Made by a program: the position numbers and the translations under genes. Shown here one piece after another: positions 7,861-15,183 of a DNA stretch of 64,000 nucleotides; the stretch's first letter is position 1; each line of letters starts with the position of its first letter. The notes below the pieces were generated by a model. That model was not told the DNA's origin. It searched no databases and saw nothing but the letters and a program-made list of their open reading frames with translations. The DNA lies in contig JAXLRF010000003.1 in NCBI GenBank assembly GCA_046331225.1, forward strand, positions 62,001 through 126,000, written 5' to 3'. Source of the stretch: VFMC01 sp046331225 (GTDB lineage: Bacteria > Actinomycetota > Acidimicrobiia > Acidimicrobiales > Ilumatobacteraceae).

Positions 7861-8872
7861 CGATCTGGCTCATGGAGCGCTTGGGCCGGACGAACGACAC
7901 CTGGTTGATCTGGTGGCCGGCCCACTTGGTGCCGACCGCACGCTGGATCTCCATGGCGATGTCATCGTCAGAGGCCCCGGCGCGCATGAGCGCCCGGAGG
8001 TCGAACTCGCTGGTCGCGAACAGGCACGTGCGGAACTGGCCGTCGGCGGTGAGCCGCACCCGGTCGCAGTCGCCGCAGAACGGCTTGGTCACCGTCGGGA
8101 TCACGCCGACCAACCCACCGCCGTCGACGTAACGCCAGCGGTCGGCCGGTGCCGCGCCGCGGGCGGGCACCTGCTCGAGCGGGAACACCTCGTGGATGCG
8201 GGCCACGATCTCGTCCTGGCTCACGACCTTGTCGTGCATCCAGTGACCGGTCGCGTCGAGCGGCATGAACTCGATGAAGCGCACCTCGACGCCGCGCTCG
8301 CGACCGAAGCGTGCTAGATCGAGCACCTCGTCGTCGTTGACGCCACGCTCCACCACCGCGTTGATCTTCACCGGCGAGAACCCGGCCTCCTTGGCCGCCT
8401 CGATGCCGTCGAGCACCCGCACCAACTCGTCGCGGCGCGTCATCCGCTGGAACTTGTCGCGGTCGAGCGTGTCGAGGCTGATGTTCACCCGGTCGAGCCC
8501 GGCCTGGCGCAGCTCGTCGGCCACCAGTCGGAACGTCGCGCCGTTGGTGGTGATCGACAGATCGGGCGCACGGCCGGCGAGCGGCGACGAGCTGCCGGCG
8601 GGCACGCGCAGCTTCGCCAGCTTCGACACGAGCACCGGCAGATGTGCGCGCACGGTCGGCTCGCCGCCGGTGAGGCGCAGGCCGTCGACCTCGAAACGCT
8701 CGACGAAGATGCGCGAGAGCCGCTCGATCTCCTCGAACGTCAGCACCTCGCTGCGCGGCACCCACTGCATGCCTTCTTCGGGCATGCAGTACGTGCAGCG
8801 GAAATTGCAGCGGTCGGTGACCGAGATGCGCAGGTCACGAATCGTGCGTCCGAACGGATCGACGAGATCCAT
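7853..8872 (-). CDS. moaA: GTP 3',8-cyclase MoaA
   Basis: A 339-residue radical SAM enzyme that starts molybdenum cofactor synthesis by turning GTP into 3',8-cyclo-GTP. The N-terminal 4Fe-4S cluster motif is C22-x3-C26-x2-C29 (TDRCNFRCTYC), followed by the LTGGEP SAM motif. The second cluster uses C266, C269 and C283 (PFCGDCDRVR...FRTC). The chain ends in Gly-Gly, the conserved tail that enters the active site. The ATG at 8872 has TAGTCT six nt upstream and no Shine-Dalgarno, so the mRNA is probably leaderless. moeA lies upstream on the same strand and the secreted protein is coupled downstream. Confidence 0.97.
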   Translation of the reverse strand: MDLVDPFGRTIRDLRISVTDRCNFRCTYCMPEEGMQWVPRSEVLTFEEIERLSRIFVERFEVDGLRLTGGEPTVRAHLPVLVSKLAKLRVPAGSSSPLAGRAPDLSITTNGATFRLVADELRQAGLDRVNISLDTLDRDKFQRMTRRDELVRVLDGIEAAKEAGFSPVKINAVVERGVNDDEVLDLARFGRERGVEVRFIEFMPLDATGHWMHDKVVSQDEIVARIHEVFPLEQVPARGAAPADRWRYVDGGGLVGVIPTVTKPFCGDCDRVRLTADGQFRTCLFATSEFDLRALMRAGASDDDIAMEIQRAVGTKWAGHQINQVSFVRPKRSMSQIGG

Positions 8873-8878
8873 TTCGTC

Positions 8879-8884
8879 AGACTA
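8879..8884 (-). promoter_or_regulatory. -10 element of moaA (leaderless)
   Basis: TAGTCT on the minus strand, six nt before the moaA ATG, in the 33-nt gap after moeA. moaA can therefore be transcribed without moeA. Confidence 0.5.
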
Positions 8885-8905
8885 CCCAGTCCGGCGACGG
8901 CCGTC

Positions 8906-10159
8906 TCAGGCGAATGCCAGCACGACGACCGTCACGTCGTCGCCGGCCGCGAGACCGTCGCCGTCGGGCACCAGGGCCAGGCCGTTCGCGGCGGCGGTCG
9001 CCGCCAGCTGATGGCTCCCCTGGCCACCCACCGGGCGCACGTGCACCCGCCCATCGGCGCCGAACCCGGCGATCACCCGCACGAAGTGGACCTTGCCGTC
9101 CGGGCGCCGCGGCAGTGGCGTGTCGGTCACGGCCGCGACCGTCGGGCGATCGATCGACGGGTGGCCCATCATCTGCCGGAGCGCCGGGCGGGCGAACAGC
9201 TCGAAGCTCACGAGCGAGCTGACCGGGTTGCCGGGGAGGCCGAACACCGGCACGTCGCGACCGTCGGAGGCGCGCAGCAGTCCGAACGCGAACGGCTTGG
9301 CCGGACGGATCGCGATCTGCATCCACCGCATGTCGGCGATGCGCGACAGCACCGCCTTCACGACGTCGTAGTCGCCCATGCTGACCCCGCCGCTGGTGAC
9401 GATCGCGTCGCACGTGTCGGCCGCGTCGCGCAGTACGGCCTCGAGCTCGGCCTCGTCGTCGCGCACGATGCCCCGGTCGATCGCGACACAGCCCGCGTCG
9501 CGCACCATGCCGAGCAGCATCGTCTTGTTGCTCTCGCGGATCTGGCCCGGGCGCAGCGGTGAGCCGTCGTCGACGAGCTCGTCGCCGGTGGACAGCACGG
9601 CCACGCGGGCGGCGCGCACGGCGGTGACCTCCCGCACGTTGATCGACGCCAACACGCCTGCGACCGCCGGGGTGATCACGTCGCCCGGACCGAACAGCAC
9701 CGTGCCGGCCACGACGTCGTCGCCCGCGGCGCGCACGGCCGAACCGACGTCGACGCCTCGACGAACGCGGACGCGAGTGCCGCCGTCGAGGCGCTCGGTG
9801 TCCTCGACCATCACCGACGCATCGGCACCGGCGGGCATCGGCGCACCGGTCATGATGCGGATCGCCTGACCGGCACCGACCGTGCGCTCGCTGGCCGCAC
9901 CGGCCGCCACCTCGTCGACGACGTCGAGCTCGATCGGCGCGCCCTCCGACGCACCGGCCACGTCGGCGGCACGCACCGCGTAGCCGTCGACCGCGGAGTT
10001 CGCGAACGGGGGCACGTCCTCGTGCGCGACCACCTCGTGGTCGAGCACCAACCCCGTCGCCTCGGCGAGCGGGACGGACGTCACCGCGAGTCGGGCGCAG
10101 CGGTCGAGCACGTGCTGGCGGGCCTCGGGATGGGGGATCACATCGAGCACGGTAGCCAA
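8906..10159 (-). CDS. moeA: Molybdopterin molybdenumtransferase MoeA / gephyrin-like Glp
   Basis: A 417-residue protein that inserts molybdate into adenylylated molybdopterin, or its cell-division paralogue Glp. Order of domains: N-terminal domain with DVPPFANSAVDGYAVRA (about 45-60), the beta-barrel domain, the MoCF-binding core with LSTGDELV near 185 and TSGGVSMGDYDVV near 260, GLPGNPVSS near 320, and the C-terminal barrel. The start is uncertain: TTG at 10159 keeps a CAGTCT -10 at a leaderless-like distance, and GTG at 10150 or 10141 are alternatives. Enzyme and gephyrin-like scaffold cannot be told apart here, but the nearby GlpR-like membrane protein makes the Glp reading worth testing. 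Confidence 0.92.
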   Translation of the reverse strand: MATVLDVIPHPEARQHVLDRCARLAVTSVPLAEATGLVLDHEVVAHEDVPPFANSAVDGYAVRAADVAGASEGAPIELDVVDEVAAGAASERTVGAGQAIRIMTGAPMPAGADASVMVEDTERLDGGTRVRVRRGVDVGSAVRAAGDDVVAGTVLFGPGDVITPAVAGVLASINVREVTAVRAARVAVLSTGDELVDDGSPLRPGQIRESNKTMLLGMVRDAGCVAIDRGIVRDDEAELEAVLRDAADTCDAIVTSGGVSMGDYDVVKAVLSRIADMRWMQIAIRPAKPFAFGLLRASDGRDVPVFGLPGNPVSSLVSFELFARPALRQMMGHPSIDRPTVAAVTDTPLPRRPDGKVHFVRVIAGFGADGRVHVRPVGGQGSHQLAATAAANGLALVPDGDGLAAGDDVTVVVLAFA

Positions 10160-10167
10160 GCGCCCGG

Positions 10168-10174
10168 CAGACTG
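10168..10174. promoter_or_regulatory. Shared bidirectional -10 region between moeA and the glycolipid-binding gene
   Basis: CAGACTG reads CAGACT on the plus strand, six nt before the GTG at 10180, and CAGTCT on the minus strand, nine nt before the TTG at 10159. One short sequence may thus serve both divergent genes. Confidence 0.4.
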
Positions 10175-10179
10175 TCGTC

Positions 10180-10737
10180 GTGACCTCGTACACCCCGTTC
10201 TCGTCCGACGGCCACCGCGCGCGGTGGGTTCGGTGGGACGGCAGCGGTGACGAGGAACTGACGCTCACCTGGGAGAACGAGGGCTGGACCGCGTCGGGGA
10301 TCGTGAGCGCCGAGCGCGTGCAATACGTGATGCGCCTCTCCCCCACCTGGCACGTCCGGCAGTTCCTGCTGTTCCGCGACCTCGACGAGCCCGACCTGTG
10401 GCTCGCCACCGACGGTGGCGGACGGTGGGGCGAGGTGAACGGCGCGCACCGCGTCGAGCTCGACGGCTGTCACGACCTGTCGATGCCGATCACGCCGTTC
10501 ACGGCCACGATCCCGATCCGACGGCTGCCGTTGCTCGTCGGCCACACCGCCGACATCACCAGCGTCACGGTCGACGTCGACACCCTCGAGGCGCGCCCCG
10601 AGCACCAGCGGTACACCCGTCTCGCCGAACACCGGTGGGTGTTCACGCGGCTCGAGACGGGCGACTCGGTCGAGTTCGACGTCGACGAGCACGGCCTCGT
10701 GCTCGATCAGCCCGATCGGTTCCGGCGGAGCGTCTAG
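10180..10737 (+). CDS. Putative glycolipid-binding family protein
   Basis: A 185-residue protein of the family annotated as putative glycolipid-binding (Glycolipid_bind). It begins with a Trp-rich strand region (ARWVRWDG), continues through VQYVMRLSPTWHVRQFLLFRDL and LWLATDGGGRW, and has the family block GCHDLSMPITPFTATIPIRRL near residue 95-115. No signal peptide or membrane helix, so it should be cytosolic. The biochemical role of the family is unproven. The GTG start has CAGACT six nt upstream. It lies 20 nt before the methyltransferase gene, which has its own promoter. Confidence 0.78.
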   Translation: MTSYTPFSSDGHRARWVRWDGSGDEELTLTWENEGWTASGIVSAERVQYVMRLSPTWHVRQFLLFRDLDEPDLWLATDGGGRWGEVNGAHRVELDGCHDLSMPITPFTATIPIRRLPLLVGHTADITSVTVDVDTLEARPEHQRYTRLAEHRWVFTRLETGDSVEFDVDEHGLVLDQPDRFRRSV

Positions 10738-10757
10738 ATACAAGTACCATACAAGTC
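10738..10757 (+). promoter_or_regulatory. -10 and 8-bp direct repeat before the methyltransferase
   Basis: ATACAAGT occurs twice (10738-10745 and 10749-10756), an 11-bp period or one helix turn. TACCAT (10745-10750) lies in between, exactly 7 nt from the GTG, fitting a leaderless start. The repeat could be a binding site covering the -10. Confidence 0.5.
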
Positions 10758-11546
10758 GTGACCGACTGGGATCCCGATCAGTACCGGCGCTTCGCCGCCG
10801 AACGCGCACAGCCCTTCCACGACCTGCTGGCCCTGCTCCGGCCGACCGGCATCCGACGCGCCATCGACCTCGGTTGCGGACCCGGCGAGCTGACCGCCCT
10901 CGCGGCCCGCACGCTCGGGGTGGACGAGATGACGGGTGTCGACAACTCTCCTGAGATGCTTCACGCCGCGGCGGCGCACGCCGGTGACGGGTTGCGCTTC
11001 GAACACGGCGACCTCGCGACGTGGACGTCGGACGGCGACCACGACCTGGTGCTCGCAGCCGCGAGCCTGCAGTGGGTGCCCGATCACGCGACGGTGCTCG
11101 AGCGGTGGACGCGTGCGCTTCGGCCCGGCGGCCAGCTGGCCGTGCAGGTGCCGGCCAACGCACATGCGCCGACCCACACGGTCGCAGCGGCCGTCGCCGC
11201 GTCGCCAGAACACGTGGCGGCCTTCGGTCCCGCCGGCCCACCGCCCGATCCGGTGGCCACCAACGTGCTCGCGCCCGAGGCGTACGCACGCGTGTTGCAC
11301 GAGCTCGGCTACGTCGACCTCCACGTGCAACTGCGCGTCTACACCCACCTGCTGCCCACCACCCGCCACGCGGTCGAATGGGTGAAGGGCACGACCCTGA
11401 CGCGCTTCAAGGCGGTGATGACGCCCGAGCAGTACACCCGGTTCCTCGACGACTACGAACGCGAGCTGGTGGCCGCGATGGGTGACGAGGCCCCGTGCTT
11501 CTTCCCGTTCAACCGCATCCTCTTCACCGCCCACCGCCCCACCTGA
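10758..11546 (+). CDS. tam: Trans-aconitate 2-methyltransferase-like SAM methyltransferase
   Basis: A 262-residue class I methyltransferase. It opens with WDPDQYRRFAAERAQPFHDLL, typical of trans-aconitate methyltransferases, followed by the SAM-binding motif I DLGCGPGELT (about 37-46), the acidic residue in GVDNSPEML (about 60) and the motif IV region DLVLAAASLQWVPDH (about 95-110). The known role is to methylate trans-aconitate, a by-product that inhibits aconitase. Length is as expected. The GTG start lacks a Shine-Dalgarno but has TACCAT 7 nt upstream, so a leaderless mRNA is likely. Related small-molecule methyltransferases share this fold, so the substrate is probable rather than certain. 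Confidence 0.87.
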   Translation: MTDWDPDQYRRFAAERAQPFHDLLALLRPTGIRRAIDLGCGPGELTALAARTLGVDEMTGVDNSPEMLHAAAAHAGDGLRFEHGDLATWTSDGDHDLVLAAASLQWVPDHATVLERWTRALRPGGQLAVQVPANAHAPTHTVAAAVAASPEHVAAFGPAGPPPDPVATNVLAPEAYARVLHELGYVDLHVQLRVYTHLLPTTRHAVEWVKGTTLTRFKAVMTPEQYTRFLDDYERELVAAMGDEAPCFFPFNRILFTAHRPT

Positions 11547-11576
11547 CCCTCCGGCCACCGCTCGTCGCACGACGTC

Positions 11577-11821
11577 AACCCATGCTCTGGAAGGTGACGG
11601 CTGGCTGGCCGTCGCTGCAGGTTCGGCCTTGCTTCGGTGCGTCTGCTCCCGCTGGTGGTCGTAGGTGACCAGAACCGGGAGCAGATGGTGGGTCGCCGGC
11701 TTCTGTGGTGAGTTTCCGTCGTCTGCGACGGGAACTCACCAGAGAACGAGCCCGACGCGAACCGAAGCGGTGCCGAACCTGCAGCGACGTCCGCCCTACC
11801 GTCACGTCCAGAGCATGGGTT
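11577..11821. repeat. Compound inverted-repeat element with two internal hairpins
   Basis: This fills most of the only gene-free gap above 300 bp (11547-11983). The outer arms are about 60 bp each: AACCCATGCTCTGG (11577-11590) returns as its exact complement at 11808-11821, and TCGCTGCAGGTTCGG (11612-11626) returns at 11772-11786. Inside lie hairpin A, TCTGCTCCCG (11642-11651) with CGGGAGCAGA (11676-11685), and hairpin B, a 16-bp stem 11706-11721 with 11726-11741 around TCTG, with one G-T pair. The whole could fold as a branched cruciform. No open frame is preserved in it. It looks like a MITE- or REP/BIME-type element, or an untranslated structured RNA. Confidence 0.8.
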
Positions 11822-11825
11822 CCAA

Positions 11826-11883
11826 CCGTGCCCCGAGGCAGGCCCGAGCCCGCGGCGACAACCAGCCAGCCGTCACCTTCCCG
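11826..11883. repeat. Third, partial copy of the repeat arm
   Basis: The 20 bases at 11862-11881 are the exact complement of 11589-11608 in the left arm of the preceding element, and weaker similarity continues to about 11830. It is in the same orientation as the right arm, so the two form an imperfect tandem. This suggests the element grew by duplication or recombination between copies. Confidence 0.65.
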
Positions 11884-11983
11884 GGCACGAGTCGAGGACG
11901 TGAACCGCAGCCCGGCACACCCGCGCGGAGGCTTCGCGAAATCGGTGCACCGGACGGTCGGGCGCAGTGGCACGCTCGGCGGG

Positions 11984-12565
11984 ATGGACGTGATCTTCGA
12001 GCGCACCAGCCGGCGCAGCTACGCGATCGAGGTGCTCCGACCCGGCGCACCGATCATGCGGATGGATCCGGCGCCCGGTTACGACGACCACTTCCCGCAC
12101 GACCTGCAGCACCTCGTCGTCGAAGAGCAGCTCGGCCTCACGCGCGGCATCTTCGGGCGCCTCGAGCAAGGCGGCTCGGCGGCGACCTTCCACCTGATCA
12201 CCTCGCCGGGCACCAACACCCGAGCGACCGCACGCGAACGCCGGCGGCTGCACGCGCGCGACCACCAACTCCGCGACGCGCCGAACGACTTCGGCGCGTC
12301 CGAGCGAGCGACCTACGTCGCGTGGTACGACTGGCTCAGCCACCACGCCGACCCGACGATGCGAGCCCGCGCGGCCGAGATGAAGCTCGTCGCCGGTTCG
12401 ATCCTCGATCGCCTCCCGCACGACGAGCGCGACCGTCTCCTCGCCGCGCTCCCTCGTATCCGCGCCCGCGTCGACGAGGTGACCAGGCAGTGGTCCCAGC
12501 TCGAGGTCGGCGGACGGATGACCGTCGTCTGGTCACCACGCCGCGCACGTCACGCCGTACGTTGA
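11984..12565 (+). CDS. Conserved hypothetical protein
   Basis: A 193-residue, Arg-rich cytosolic protein with no membrane segment. It begins MDVIFERTSRRSYAIEVLR and continues through HFPHDLQHLVVEEQLGLTRGIFGRLEQGG, which looks like a compact alpha/beta domain, followed by a charged helical C-terminal half (LLAALPRIRARVDEVTRQW). I recognise no catalytic motif. The ATG at 11984 was chosen because the sequence before it belongs to the repeat region; GTG at 11989 is the alternative. It sits 4 nt before the GNAT gene, but that gene has its own -10 inside this one, so they are only loosely coupled. Confidence 0.65.
   Translation: MDVIFERTSRRSYAIEVLRPGAPIMRMDPAPGYDDHFPHDLQHLVVEEQLGLTRGIFGRLEQGGSAATFHLITSPGTNTRATARERRRLHARDHQLRDAPNDFGASERATYVAWYDWLSHHADPTMRARAAEMKLVAGSILDRLPHDERDRLLAALPRIRARVDEVTRQWSQLEVGGRMTVVWSPRRARHAVR
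12558..12563 (+). promoter_or_regulatory. -10 element of the GNAT gene (leaderless)
   Basis: TACGTT, six nt before the GTG at 12570 and overlapping the end of the upstream gene. Confidence 0.4.
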
Positions 12566-12569
12566 GTGC

Positions 12570-13070
12570 GTGACCGAGCCCAGGATCTCGCTGCGAGCAC
12601 CCACCGAGGACGACCGCGACGCCTTCGTCCGGATGTTCGGGGATCCCGAGTTCATGGTCTTCCACTCCCACGGTGCGATGGACCTCGACGCCGCAAACGC
12701 ACGCTTCGACCGGATGCTCCGGATGACCGACGAGTTGCACTGCTCGAAGCGCCCGGTCGTCGAGCGAGCGACGGGCGACCTCGTCGGCTACGCCGGCCTC
12801 GACGTCATGGAGTTCGAGGGTGCCCACTGGCTCGAGCTCGGCTACCGCCTGATCCCGTCGGCACGTGGCAAGGGCTACGCCACCGACGCGTGTTCGACGA
12901 TCCTCGCCCAGGCATCGGTGCTGTTCGGCGGCGAGGTGCTCGGCGTGGTCGACCCCGCCAACACCGCATCGGTCCGCGTGCTCGACAAGGTCGGCTTCCG
13001 GCACTGGAAGCGAGCGACGATCGGCGTCGACGACGTCGACGTGTACCGGGGCGAGCTCGACGGCTGGTGA
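12570..13070 (+). CDS. GNAT family N-acetyltransferase (RimJ/RimL type)
   Basis: A 166-residue acetyltransferase that transfers acetyl from acetyl-CoA. It starts ISLRAPTEDDRDAFVRMFGD, typical of the RimJ/RimL branch, and has the acetyl-CoA binding motif A, ELGYRLIPSARGKGYATDA (about 90-108), then VVDPANTASVRVLDKVGF, the conserved region after it. In mycobacteria a RimJ-like gene sits beside galU and moeA, and both are near here, so a ribosomal-protein or small-molecule acetylase role is possible. The acceptor cannot be deduced. It is convergent with the AlkD-like gene, 7 nt away. Confidence 0.85.
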   Translation: MTEPRISLRAPTEDDRDAFVRMFGDPEFMVFHSHGAMDLDAANARFDRMLRMTDELHCSKRPVVERATGDLVGYAGLDVMEFEGAHWLELGYRLIPSARGKGYATDACSTILAQASVLFGGEVLGVVDPANTASVRVLDKVGFRHWKRATIGVDDVDVYRGELDGW

Positions 13071-13077
13071 CCGACCC

Positions 13078-13806
13078 TCAGCGCGCCTTCCACGCGGCGG
13101 TGAGTTCCGCCGAGTCGGGCAGGTACTTCACCGCCTCGCGGAACGTGACGCCGCTCATCCGGGCGAGGTTGGCCCGCACCCACGGTGACACCAGCTCGGG
13201 GTGCGGCCGCCCTGCCTCGCGCGCCACCCAGCCGAGCGCCTTGCGGACGAAGAACTCGCGCTCGTCGAGCAACACGTCGGCGTAGCGCTCGAACCGGGCC
13301 CACTCGCGCCCCGCCTTCACCTGGTCGCGCAACCCGAGCACGGCCGTGCGTCGAACCCAGAAGTCGTCGGCGTGCACCCACCGGTCGAGCACGTCGAGCG
13401 CCGCCGGATCGGCTGCGACGATGCGCCCGACGGCGATGGTCGCCAGCCCGTCGACCAGCGCCCATGTGTGGCTGTCGCGGACGAGCCGCTCGATCCACGG
13501 CAGGTCGGCCGCCGCCCACAGCTTCGGCGTCGCGAGCACCAGCTCGACCCCGAGGCCGCGCCGGTCGTAGATCGACCCGGTCCACAGCTCGTCGACCAGC
13601 GCGACCACCGTGTCGTGGTCGGGCCGCGCCGCACGCACGAACGCCTTCGCGATCGAGCGCACCGCCGGCACCGCGACGCCGAGGTGCTCGTACTCGCTCT
13701 TCAGGTAGCCCTGGTCGTGCGCGGCACGGGCCGGGTCGCCCGCCGCGCGCAGCTGGTCGGTGAGACCGGCCGCGAGCGCCGTTACGCCAGCTGGTCCTGC
13801 AGCCAT
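13078..13806 (-). CDS. DNA alkylation repair protein, AlkD-like
   Basis: A 242-residue, all-helical HEAT-like repeat protein of the AlkC/AlkD DNA glycosylase family, which removes alkylated bases. Family blocks: KSEYEHLGVAVPAVRSIAK near 45, ELWTGSIYDRRGLGVELV near 85, and DDFWVRRTAVLGLRDQV near 150, where the conserved Trp and Arg lie on the DNA-facing side. EFFVRKALGWVARE follows near 190. The ATG at 13806 lies inside the last codons of galU, a 25-nt overlap; no later start leaves the N-terminal helix intact. Co-transcription with galU is implied, without an evident functional link. Confidence 0.85.
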   Translation of the reverse strand: MAAGPAGVTALAAGLTDQLRAAGDPARAAHDQGYLKSEYEHLGVAVPAVRSIAKAFVRAARPDHDTVVALVDELWTGSIYDRRGLGVELVLATPKLWAAADLPWIERLVRDSHTWALVDGLATIAVGRIVAADPAALDVLDRWVHADDFWVRRTAVLGLRDQVKAGREWARFERYADVLLDEREFFVRKALGWVAREAGRPHPELVSPWVRANLARMSGVTFREAVKYLPDSAELTAAWKAR

Positions 13807-14648
13807 GTGCGCAGCTGCGGGCCGAGCTTGGGATCGGCCAGACCGATCTCGATGTTGGCCGTGAGCCAGCCGAACGGGTTGCCGGTGTCGTAGCGCAGCA
13901 CGTCCTGCACCACGCCGTGGAACGGGCTGCGGGCCGCCTGCGCCTTGAGCGCGTCGGTGAGCTGGATCTCGCCACCGGCGCCCGGCTCGACGTTCGCGAT
14001 CTCGTCGAACACATCGGGGGTGAGCACGTAGCGGCCGATGATGATCAGGTTGCTCGGCGCGTCGGCAGGCTTGGGCTTCTCGACCATCGAGCGCACCGGC
14101 ACGACGCCGCTCGCATCGAGCTCGCCCGACGGGTCGATCACGCCGTAGGCGCCCACTTCGTCGTGCGGCACCTCCTTCAGACCGACGACGCTGCCGTTGG
14201 TCGACTCGCACAGGCGAGCCATCTGGTCGAGCAGTGACGACGATCCCATCAGCTCGTCGGGCAGCAGCACGGCGAACGGTTCGTCGCCGACGACGTCGCG
14301 AGCACAGCCGACGGCGTGGCCGAGGCCGAGGGCCTGGTCCTGGTAGGCGAAGCTCACCTTGACGTCGCGGCCGAGGGCCTCGACCCGGTCGGCCATCTGG
14401 TCGCGCCCCGACGAGCGCAACTTGGCGATCACCTCGGGCTGCGGCTGGAAGTACGCCTCGATCGCCGGCTTCGCGTGGCTCGTCACGATCACCATGTGGT
14501 CGACCCCCGCACCCACCGCCTCGTCGATGATGAGCTGCAGGGCCGGGGTGTCGATCACCGGCAGCAGCTCCTTCGGGACGGCTTTCGTGGCGGGCAGGAA
14601 TCGGGTCCCCATGCCTGCGGCGGGGACGACGGCGGTGTGGACACGCAT
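13782..14648 (-). CDS. galU: UTP-glucose-1-phosphate uridylyltransferase
   Basis: A 288-residue nucleotidyltransferase that makes UDP-glucose for cell envelope and trehalose or glycogen synthesis. Signatures: VVPAAGMGTRFLPATKAVPKE (about 7-27) with the UTP-binding loop and catalytic Lys, IIDEAVGAGVDHMVIVT near 40, ALGLGHAVGCA near 105, and DTGNPFGWLTANIE near the C-terminus. Length is standard. The ATG has TAGGAT six nt upstream, suggesting a leaderless mRNA. It is divergent from the Ruc-like gene, the same galU/ruc neighbourhood seen in M. tuberculosis (Rv0993/Rv0991c), and overlaps the AlkD-like gene. Confidence 0.96.
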   Translation of the reverse strand: MRVHTAVVPAAGMGTRFLPATKAVPKELLPVIDTPALQLIIDEAVGAGVDHMVIVTSHAKPAIEAYFQPQPEVIAKLRSSGRDQMADRVEALGRDVKVSFAYQDQALGLGHAVGCARDVVGDEPFAVLLPDELMGSSSLLDQMARLCESTNGSVVGLKEVPHDEVGAYGVIDPSGELDASGVVPVRSMVEKPKPADAPSNLIIIGRYVLTPDVFDEIANVEPGAGGEIQLTDALKAQAARSPFHGVVQDVLRYDTGNPFGWLTANIEIGLADPKLGPQLRTWLQDQLA

Positions 14649-14654
14649 GGATCG

Positions 14655-14660
14655 ATCCTA
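14655..14660 (-). promoter_or_regulatory. -10 element of galU (leaderless)
   Basis: TAGGAT on the minus strand, six nt before the galU ATG. It is 28 nt from the divergent -10 of the Ruc-like gene. Confidence 0.5.
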
Positions 14661-14664
14661 GGAA

Positions 14665-14693
14665 GTGCTGGCGGCGGGCGGCGCGGATAGCAT
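14665..14693 (+). promoter_or_regulatory. Promoter of the Ruc-like gene
   Basis: TAGCAT (14688-14693) is a fair -10, with a poor -35 GTGCTG (14665-14670) 17 nt upstream. The expected transcription start, about 14700, falls inside the CIRCE element, the usual geometry for HrcA repression. Confidence 0.55.
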
Positions 14694-14719
14694 TAGCACT
14701 CGTGCAGTTCGACTGCTAA
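14693..14719 (+). promoter_or_regulatory. CIRCE element (HrcA operator)
   Basis: TTAGCACTC (14693-14701), nine bases, then GACTGCTAA (14711-14719). This is the CIRCE consensus TTAGCACTC-N9-GAGTGCTAA with a single mismatch in the right arm. It overlaps the -10 and start of transcription of the following gene. HrcA represses heat-shock genes through this site, so induction by heat or protein unfolding is expected. Confidence 0.88.
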
Positions 14720-14770
14720 ACCACCGCCCGTCCACTGCCTTCAGTGCCGTTCGTGCAACGCGGAGCCACG

Positions 14771-15103
14771 ATGCCCACCTACGTGTACAAGTTCGTCGAC
14801 ACCGGCGAGACGATCGAGGTCCAGCAGGCCTTCAGCGACGCCACCCTCACCGAGGCCACCCACCCCACCACCGGTCAGGTCATGCCGGTGCGCAAGGTCT
14901 TCACCCCGGTGGGTGTGACCTTCAAGGGTGGCGGGTTCTACAAGACCGACAGTCGCGGCAGCTCGTCGTCCAGCTCCAGCAGCTCGTCGAGCGCCAGCAG
15001 CTCGAGTTCGAGCTCGTCGAGCAGCGACTCGTCGAGCACGACGTCGAGCTCGACCACCCCCTCGAGCAGCACCAGCAGCTCGAGCTCGTCGACCAGCGAC
15101 TGA
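14771..15103 (+). CDS. FmdB/Ruc-like heat-shock chaperone lacking all zinc-ligand cysteines
   Basis: A 110-residue protein matching the FmdB-type family that includes Ruc (M. tuberculosis Rv0991c), reported as a redox-regulated, HrcA-controlled chaperone. The fold signature is clear: MPTYVYKFVDTGETIEVQQAF, then VRKVFTPVGVTFKGGGFYKT. It ends in a tail of almost pure Ser (residues 60-110, with a few Thr, Asp and Pro), parallel to the Ser-rich disordered tail of Ruc. Normal members carry two CxxC pairs that bind zinc and act as the oxidation switch. Here those positions read FVDT and ATHPTTG, and the protein has no Cys at all. ATG at 14771 follows GGAG with 7-nt spacing. The CIRCE element upstream and galU next door both support orthology. 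Function without the redox switch is unknown. Confidence 0.85.
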   Translation: MPTYVYKFVDTGETIEVQQAFSDATLTEATHPTTGQVMPVRKVFTPVGVTFKGGGFYKTDSRGSSSSSSSSSSSASSSSSSSSSSDSSSTTSSSTTPSSSTSSSSSSTSD

Positions 15104-15183
15104 TCGAACCGGCGCACCGATAGGGTCCGCCGCGCCTCCCCCGTGCGTCGTGGCCCGTCGCGGGCCCAACACCGGGAGGCCCC

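Noticed and set aside
11665..12573. Open frames running through the repeat region into the gene at 11984
   Set aside because: They translate hairpin DNA and have no conserved residues; only the part after 11984 looks coding.
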